From the NCBI GenBank assembly GCA_037447655.1, contig JBBHKE010002480.1, positions 60,800 through 112,480 on the forward strand: a DNA stretch of 51,681 nt. Direction: 5' to 3'. This document shows, piece by piece, positions 45,089-51,681 of the stretch. How positions within the stretch are numbered: the stretch's first letter is position 1; the number at the start of each line of letters is the position of its first letter. This stretch comes from Zygnema cylindricum (lineage: Eukaryota; Streptophyta; Zygnematophyceae; Zygnematales; Zygnemataceae). The position numbers were made by a program, and so were the translations under genes. The notes beneath the pieces were generated by a model. The model was given only the letters and a program-made list of their open reading frames with translations. It was not told the DNA's origin and did not search any database.

Positions 45089-46799
45089 AGATTTGAAGTT
45101 AAGTGTGTCGGTGCTACAAATTTGAAAGATGTTCAATATCGGATCGTGACTTGCGTGGCGCCATTCAATTTAGAACGCGTGGCTTACAGACTCTACGTGA
45201 TGGAACATCGACTCAATGGACCCGGTCTGTAGAGATTGTCGTACAGTTACAGAAACGTATGATGGAACTTCACCCTTACTCTAATTTATTTAAGTACTCT
45301 ATATTGGGTTATGTCGGCAATAATTATGCGTGCTGAAATTATGAACACTAAATTACTTAGATGTACAAAATCTGTCAGTCCGTATAGTATTGACGTCATT
45401 ATGACGTTAGTACTATTTGTCGCGCTGAATGTCAGTTAATGTTCACACTGACAACGAAGCTGTCGACGGACAAGAGTTAAGCGAACGACTTTTTTCGATG
45501 TGATTGATTTTTCGTTCAGTGCAATTTCACGTGCGAGAGCGATTCTATTAAATCATTATTTGTACCTTTTTACTTAAAAAAGTAAAATTTTGCAAGGTCG
45601 AACGTCGTCCGTACTCCACACTATTTAAAACGAACCTATATTACAACTTTTTACGCTAATTAAACCTTACCTGAGTTATAATAATGAAAAAACTAGAATC
45701 GTTTACTCTATTTGATGTCATAGAGTCGAGATTTCGAGCGACCGAATTAAAGTAATTTACTCTAATTACGATTCGCGGTGTACTGTACAGTACACCGTGA
45801 ATCGTTATTAGACTTATGTACTCTATATCGGCGCCCCAAAATTTTGACATTGATACCCGAAATACAGTGACTGATTCTATTTTATCCGTGACGTTAATTA
45901 CGGTTCTTGTGAATTAGCGCCAATGGAATTACCGTACTCATTTCATGAATAGTGTGGTGTACCAAATGTTTTTGCTGGTATAAAACTGTACTTAATTACC
46001 GAAAATCGTACGGAAATTGTAGTTAACTTATGTCAGTTGCATTTTAAACTGCGCTTAGAATAAACGTGAAGTTGAGTTTGCGACAAACGCGTTCGCAAAC
46101 CCAAATTATAATTATGGATTAATTACACTGAAAGGACGCGACGTGGTACGGATTGTCAAATTTTGTACTTCTACCTATTTTAACGTATATGTAATGGCCG
46201 CAGATTTTGTATACCTAAATCAACGTTATAGAGAAATTACAATTAAACATTTTTTTCACAATGAGATTGATACACAAATCAACATCAATGACACTAATTC
46301 ATTATTGACACTAATAATTTCTATCGTCTAATAACGATTCACGGTATACCATGAACAGGCCGCAGTTTTCGTACATTTGCACAATACTGTACGGCAGTGT
46401 GTGTGAGTTGGCAACCGTTGAAATTATGCCTTTTGAGGAAGACGCAGTCGCCGATATGATATCGCTTAGTCGGTGGCTTATAGCTGGAAATTCGGGTCGC
46501 TGCAAGTTTGGAGGGAGTGGAAGGAGTGGGAGGGAGTCCTGATACTGTGCGACTCGTAAATTCTCAAAGGCCATAGGGATCTCATGAGTGAATAAAAATG
46601 TTGTGTGGCCAGCTCGTCTTAAAACGAGTTCTCGATGATCAACGGTTGCGACTCGTCAAACGCCTCCAAAATGTTATGCTTCACAATGCGTACAGAATGA
46701 AAATCGCTAAACTCGCCAGGGCAACTTTCACAAACCTAAGGTAATGTAGACGAGGACTCGTCCCACATAGAGAATTGCCCCTCGAAAAATCCACTAAGT
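45089..46799. other. No gene recognised; contains a 52-bp palindrome
   Basis: AT-rich sequence with short ORFs only. At 45761-45812 an inverted repeat with two mismatches is centred on CTGTACAG (arms TCTAATTACGATTCGCGGTG and counterpart). Each arm matches the CAGTACACCG(C/T)GAATCGT terminus of repeat K at 32686, and related tips occur at 46323 and 49204. Confidence 0.5.
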
Positions 46800-47013
46800 G
46801 AGTGTGACGTCAAAATGTCACAAACCCTAAACATCTACAATGTCACAAAAAACTTCAGTACAGTACACGCCTACAACCGTCGCTATTTTGTAAACATCAT
46901 CACTTGTCGCAAGTTTTGTACTCATCTACAACCGTCACAAATTACACCTATGTCTACATCCGTCACAATTTAACGTAACGATTTCATTTGCGCTACAGCG
47001 GAACGCTTTGAAA

Positions 47014-47696
47014 CATAGTTCAAAAGTAGGTGAAAGTAGGCCGATACAATATGCCTGTTGTATGTAAAACATGTAATATGACCTTAAGACCCATCTTGTA
47101 TTGGTCGCAAAATGAAAAAAAATAGTAACAGGGTTGAGTTGCACATCGATTGATAGATAATTAAACGTCATGTCTAAATTTTGAAAAACATTTGGACAAA
47201 AAACAAAAATTATGTGAGTTTTGAGGTATTTTTTATTTAAACCGTCATGTTTGGACGATCGGACGGTCTCCGATCAAAGCAGCGATCTAAGAAGATCACA
47301 TGAAAAGCCCAAGACACAACTTACGATCCGTCGTATTAACATCTACAATTTTGAAGGCCTCAGTAAATAAAGCCTCAAATTGACCAACCAGGCACTATGG
47401 GACGATTAGAAAAACAAAAATTCACACTGCCAAAAATATGCAAAAGTGTTGCCCGTCCGCGTTCTTTTTTTTTCCGGGTTTTCTTTCCTGCGGAATATCT
47501 TCCTACGCCGTGTCAGTCCGCTAAAATATTTCGTCCGGCGGCTTGCTATATACTATGATCACACGTTAGATCCGTACGTTCGTACAAGAGTGTGCACAAC
47601 GCACACACATACAGTATGCTTACTCTGCGCGAATTTTGTGCCAAGTTTTGTGCGCCAACCAAAGGCCTACCATAAAACGCCTACATTTGAACTATG
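47014..47696 (-). mobile_element. MITE copy 1 (8-bp TSD family), with an internal insertion
   Basis: Ends are CATAGTTCAAAAGTAGG and CTACATTTGAACTATG. Flanks CTTTGAAA and TTTTGACA agree at six of eight bases. Against copy 2 it carries about 325 extra bases at 47327-47651. Without them it is about 358 bases. No coding. Confidence 0.75.
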
Positions 47697-47869
47697 TTTT
47701 GACAGTAGTACGGAAAATCTTCGCTTAAAAACAAAGTAACAAGATGAAGTTTCGACTGCATCGGAAATCACCCTAACTGTGCCGAACTAACAACACCTGA
47801 CATGGACTTATGCAACAAAAATATACAACAAACTTAGGGCATATTCTCATGTAACCGAAACCTTTTTTT

Positions 47870-48235
47870 CATAGTTCAAAAGTAGGCGTTTCTATTGTAG
47901 GCCTTTTGTAGGCGCCTTTATCGTAAGTGGTGTTATAAGCTTTTCATGTGATCTTCTTAGATCGCTACTTTGATCAGCGATCGTCCGATCGTCCAAATTT
48001 GACGGTTTAAATAAAAAATACCTCAAAACTCGCAAAAAAACAATTTTTTGTCCGAATGTTTTCAAAATTTAGACATGACGTTTAATTCTCTATCGATCGA
48101 TGTGCAACTCGACCCTGTTACTATTTTTTTTTTTCATTTTGGGACCAATACAATATGGGTCTTAAGGTCATATTGTATGTTTTGCGTACAATAGGCATGT
48201 TGTATAGGCCTACTTTCACCTACTTTTGAACTATG
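47870..48235 (+). mobile_element. MITE copy 2, 366 bp
   Basis: Terminal inverted repeats are CATAGTTCAAAAGTAGG(C/T)G. The exact 8-base target duplication is CTTTTTTT at 47862-47869 and 48236-48243. The 8-base duplication points to the hAT group. It contains GATCTTCTTAGATC, shared with copies 1 and 3. Confidence 0.85.
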
Positions 48236-48371
48236 CTTTTTTTGCTCCTTAGTTTTTTAGGGAATATTATATTTTTTACTGTACTTTTCAAAGTGTTTCG
48301 ATGTTCAGCAACAAAATCATTACAGGACCTTACCTGTAGTTTAAACTGTGACGGATGTATGGTGTAATTTG

Positions 48372-48819
48372 TAGTGTTGGGTATCGGGTAGTTTCATATC
48401 GCGATAATTTCGATATTCGATATATCGAATATCGATCGAGAAGATTCCTCGATATATCGTACCGGGACCAACATAAATTATCGCGATATATATCGCAAAA
48501 ATTGCGTGTCCGTACAGTCAGAGTACGGAAAACCGTACGAAAAAGCGTACGGAGAATCGTACGAAAAATCGTACGGATATTTTGCCCCCCCCCCCCCCCC
48601 CTGAGCGCTCAGTGGGGGGGGGGGGGGGGGGGGGGGGGTTGAAAAAAAAATCTAAAATTTTCATTTTCGATATATTGTCGATACGATATATCGGCGATAT
48701 ATCGTCGATATATTGCGATAATTTTAAATTCGATATATCGAAGCGATATATCGAATATCGGGTACATGAAATTCGATATATATCGAATATCGGCAATGGG
48801 TCCTCGATACCCAACACTA
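48372..48819. mobile_element. Palindromic hAT-like MITE, 448 bp
   Basis: The perfect 15-base terminal inverted repeat is TAGTGTTGGGTATCG. The exact 8-base target duplication is GTAATTTG (48364-48371 and 48820-48827). The uninterrupted target sequence is recognisable in the inverted left arm near 46941 (CAAATTAC). The arms are packed with CGATATATCG and ATTCGATAT palindromes. The centre (48585-48638) is 17 C, then TGAGCGCTCAGT, then 25 G. Confidence 0.88.
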
Positions 48820-48924
48820 GTAATTTGTGACTGTTGTAGATGACTACAAAACTCTCGACAAGCGACGGTTCTTGTGACATTGTAGATGTTAAGGTTTGTG
48901 ACATTTTAAAAAGTCACGACATTT

Positions 48925-49215
48925 TGAATTCCGTTGGTTAACCATCGTGACAAACTGACACGTATATTTATCATTCAGCATGTCGCGGCTCAAAGATTTC
49001 TGTAACTGACACCCCTCAGGGAGGTGGTTGTCGGTTACACGAAAAAATGAAGCGAATGCTTCGCGAATGAATATCCAACGGTCATTGTTACCCCCAAACC
49101 CTTGGAGAATATCGGCAAGATTCTCTGGAATGCTGTTCGCGGATTAAACAAAATGATTGGTACGGCATAGTACGTATAGTCGAATAGGTCCCTATGGAAC
49201 TTCACCCTAATAGTG
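48925..49215 (-). repeat. Dispersed repeat K, copy 2 (inverted)
   Basis: The inverse of 32686-33100. It includes the hairpin (48996-49047; TTTCTGTAACTGACACCCCT..) and GAGAATATCGGCAAGATTCTC, ending near GATTCACGGTACACTATG. Confidence 0.55.
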
Positions 49216-50271
49216 ATTCACGGTACACTATGCATCGCAAAATTATGGAAACACGAATTCGGCGTTATCCCAAACCATCCACACAAGCCAAGATTTACGA
49301 TGGAAGACAGCACAGCTTGTCAATGAAAACATTCCAGGATTACACGTGGGAAAAACCTGTCATCCTCTGTTACACAATATCCGGCCGTATCGGCTATAAG
49401 AGTCAACGTGGACAAAACGCCTGTCAGCCGTAGCGCAAGATCCGGTCAGTCCCTAAGAAAAACTGTCGGCACAGCAAATATTCGGCGTGTACGGTCAAGA
49501 ACGACAGCTGGAGATAATTATAGCAGCGGAGAACAAAAAGTGCCGGCAAAGCCATGTTGGACAGTTGATGTAGGCCTTCGGTCTTCGTACGACCTTAGGG
49601 CAATTGGGTCAAAAAACGTTAGTTTTCGGGTCAGAAAATGTTAGTTTTCGGGTCAAAAAACGTTAGTTTTCGGGTCAAAAAACGCTCTTTTTGAAAAATG
49701 GACGGTTGGATGATCCGCGTCGAAATTCAAATCAATAGTCGCCATGTGACCAGTACAGGCAATATAGAAAAAAAATGCATGCATGTATATTTCTGTAATG
49801 TATGTACATATTCATATACATACAGAAAATATAGTATTGGAAGAACAAAAATATGAAATATATTTATTTTTCGGCTGTTTTACTCGCCTTCAAACCGTTT
49901 TTGGGATCTAATAAACTCCCCAAATTCGCTAATTCGTTTTCCTTTTTGCCCCGTGAGAAAGAATTTCCTCGAATTTTCACGCACGATTTTAGTCTATCGT
50001 GTTCTCTGTCGATTTCCGCATGTTACAAGCGTCACAAAACAGCAGGTCCAGCTAGGACCCATTGGGCCAATTTGCGAGGCAAAGAACGCTCGTTTTGAAA
50101 AGATTTATGACCGGCAAAATCTCAATGATTGCGTTAGCCGCGGAGAATCTAGCTGACCTGTATTACGGTACACGTGTAAAGTACGTCATCTTCAGAAAAT
50201 ACAAAAAAAAACCCTTCAATCGCCCGTGATTTCCTTTCAAAACTTTTCTATGCACAGACATTCGCCCAAAT
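49216..50271. other. No gene recognised; 22-bp tandem repeat at 49606-49691
   Basis: Almost four copies of a 22-base unit (GGGTCAAAAAACGTTAGTTT plus TC) lie at 49606-49691. The remainder is AT-rich with short ORFs and no motif I recognise. Confidence 0.6.
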
Positions 50272-50600
50272 CATAGTTCAAAAGTAGGCGTTTTTATAGT
50301 AGGCCTTTGGTCGGCGCCTTTATCATAAGTTGTGTTATGGGCTTTTCATGTGATCTTCTTAGATCGCTACTTTAATCAGAGACCGTCCGATCGTCTGAAT
50401 CTGACGGTGTAAATATTTTTGGTCCGAATGTTTTAATTGGTCCGAATAGGTCCGAATAGTCGAATACAACATGGGTCTTAAGTTCTTAACTCTTAAGGAC
50501 ATATTATATGTTTTACATACAATAGGCATACTGTATGTTATGCAATTTGCATACAATAGGCATATTGTATGGGCCTACTTTCACCTACTTTTGAACTGTG
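50272..50600 (+). mobile_element. MITE copy 3, 329 bp
   Basis: Same termini as copy 2 (CATAGTTCAAAAGTAGGCG .. CACCTACTTTTGAACTGTG). Flanks GCCCAAAT and GCCAAAAT agree at seven of eight bases. The interior carries a small duplication around TACAATAGGCATA. Confidence 0.85.
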
Positions 50601-51087
50601 GCCAAAATTATATTCGCCGCGCATCATGCCATGCGCCCATCGATGGGTCGCCGCACTTGTGAGCGTGACAGGGTGCGACTCGCGAGCTTGGTCCAAATGC
50701 GACTCTTAGCCCTAATGTGAAAGTATTCGGCTAATAAGTTGACGTAGGACCGCAGGCGACGGAGTACGGACCAGCACATGTAACGAACCTTAGACTGCAC
50801 TGTAGGGTCCTGCACAGGACGGCAGCTCCAAGCTTTTGACAGAAACGACAAAGCAAAAAGTCAGAAGGTAAAACAAAGTTACAAAGCCTAGAAACCAACC
50901 TACATAAATAGTTAACAGAGTCCAGACTGTCGAAGCGAAGGAAGGTCGCAATCAGAAGGAAATAGAGAACAAAAAAAAGAAGCGAAAATTTAAAACGTGA
51001 TAAGGCTGTTCCAAAAGTACACCACAGTTGTCATTCTGCAACGAGATCTAAAAAAGGCAGCAGAAATTTTTTTATTTCCTTTACCAG
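50601..51087. other. Presumed promoter/5' region of the right-edge gene
   Basis: No open frame I trust. The minus-strand 75-codon ORF (50624-50851) has no recognisable content. Confidence 0.35.
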
Positions 51088-51180
51088 ACTCTCACTCTCA
51101 CTCTCACTCTCCCCCGCCCCCCCCTTCTCCTTCTCCCTCTCCCTCTCCCTCTCCCTCTCCCTCTCCCTCTCCCTCTCCTC
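51088..51180 (+). repeat. CT-rich microsatellite in the probable 5' leader
   Basis: (CTCTCA)n, then C9 with one interruption, then about nine copies of CCCTCT. The reverse strand gives an artefactual EREREREK ORF. Confidence 0.9.
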
Positions 51181-51242
51181 CCTCTCATACATGAGTTCCC
51201 GATAGCGAAAACAGAAGTGCGAACTTCTCAACGAATCTTCCA

Positions 51243-51398
51243 ATGACTCAATCAAGGTTCGCCTTTTCTTGTCCCATTCTTATTTTGTCCGTTCTGCTGT
51301 CCTCCTACCTGTCTTCTGCATATTCTGTTCCTCCAACCATCTCCCGACAGAGGCAGGACACGCGCCAGGAGATTCCAACAGAGACAGCACCTGACGAG
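51243..51398 (+). CDS. First exon of a secreted or membrane protein gene (partial)
   Basis: The ATG is followed by MTQSRFAFSC, a hydrophobic core PILILSVLLSSYL and a likely signal-peptidase site after SSAYS, then VPPTISRQRQDTRQEI and TETAPDE. The exon ends at GACGAG|GTAATA, phase 0 (52 codons). The frame would stop within the intron at 51453. No domain is visible in the mature part, so the function is unknown. Confidence 0.55.
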
Positions 51399-51655
51399 GT
51401 AATACAATTTTACTCTGAAAGCATACCAAATTTAGTGTGGATGGTTTCACAATAGGGGCACAAAGGAGCGGCATTCGCTTGGTTAACATGATTTTGAGAT
51501 TTTCCTTTATATGCAAATGTTGATTCTATGGTTTTACGGATTCTTTTGTGAAACCCAAGGTTTTGGAGCATGCTAAACGACAAAGACTGCAGCGAACTCA
51601 ATGTGTCTTAATAGAAAAATTGCGAAACTTTCACGATTTTCTTTTTTCCAAAGTT

Positions 51656-51681
51656 TCTCTCTCTCTCTCTCTCTCTCTCTC
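51656..51681 (+). repeat. CT dinucleotide microsatellite at the right edge
   Basis: At least 12 CT units run off the window, presumably within the first intron of the preceding gene. Confidence 0.9.

Larger units (their letters stand above)
46800..48910. repeat. Imperfect 2.1-kb inverted repeat with nested MITEs
   Basis: The left outer arm (about 46800-47010, ATGTCACAAACCCTAAACATC..CTACATCCGTCACA) is the inverse of the right outer arm (about 48280-48910, TGTGACGGATGTA..GATGTTAAGGTTTGTGACAT). Inside each arm lies one copy of the same MITE in opposite orientations. The spacer is about 160 bases. The right arm is further interrupted by a hAT-like MITE. Confidence 0.75.

Noticed and set aside
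51031-51255. Minus-strand ORF with EREREREK runs
   Set aside because: It is the reverse reading of a CCCTCT microsatellite in the leader of the plus-strand exon.

Overview
This is a repeat-dominated window of nuclear DNA from a eukaryote. Evidence for that: spliced host genes, Ty1/copia retrotransposons, hAT-like and MITE DNA transposons, and microsatellites. A green alga or early streptophyte would fit. The retrotransposons carry a primer-binding site matching the anticodon arm of a plant-type initiator tRNA-Met, and one host gene combines PAN/apple domains with a Ser-Pro4 segment, as in algal extracellular proteins. No species can be named with confidence.

Layout. 74-1436: two exons of an ankyrin-repeat gene split by a repeat-filled intron. 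2233-7698: old degraded copia element A (minus). 8225-9294: minisatellites and a copia gag fragment. 10678-21708 (minus): a split gene with phase-1 exons encoding PAN-like modules and a Ser/Pro-rich segment; copia element B (13202-18997) has landed inside one of its exons. 20771-21073: a degenerate array of G-box-like CACGTG units. 22575-23658: hAT-like fragment H. 24150-25897: deleted plus-strand copia relative D, abutting nearly intact copia element C (25898-32348). 33291-44606: a three-level nest, with hAT-like element G interrupted by copia element E (34253-44446), whose right LTR is interrupted by very young non-autonomous LTR element F (40014-43768; LTRs identical by eye). 44251-45088: an exact 419-bp tandem duplication spanning the end of the nest. 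46800-48910: a large imperfect inverted repeat holding two copies of an 8-bp-TSD MITE and a palindromic hAT-like MITE with a poly-C/poly-G core. 50272-50600: a third copy of the MITE. 51243-51398: first exon of a secreted-protein gene running off the right edge.

The most interesting feature is shared by elements A, B, C, D and E. The LTR carries the first gag ATG, 20-59 bases from its inner edge. The gag frame then runs straight through the primer-binding site, GGTTATGGGCC or a close variant, which encodes a conserved Val-Met-Gly. The site is complementary to the anticodon loop of initiator tRNA-Met (half-tRNA priming, known for Drosophila copia and yeast Ty5), so the AUG inside it is the complement of the CAU anticodon. 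Non-autonomous F keeps the same site although it has no gag-pol.
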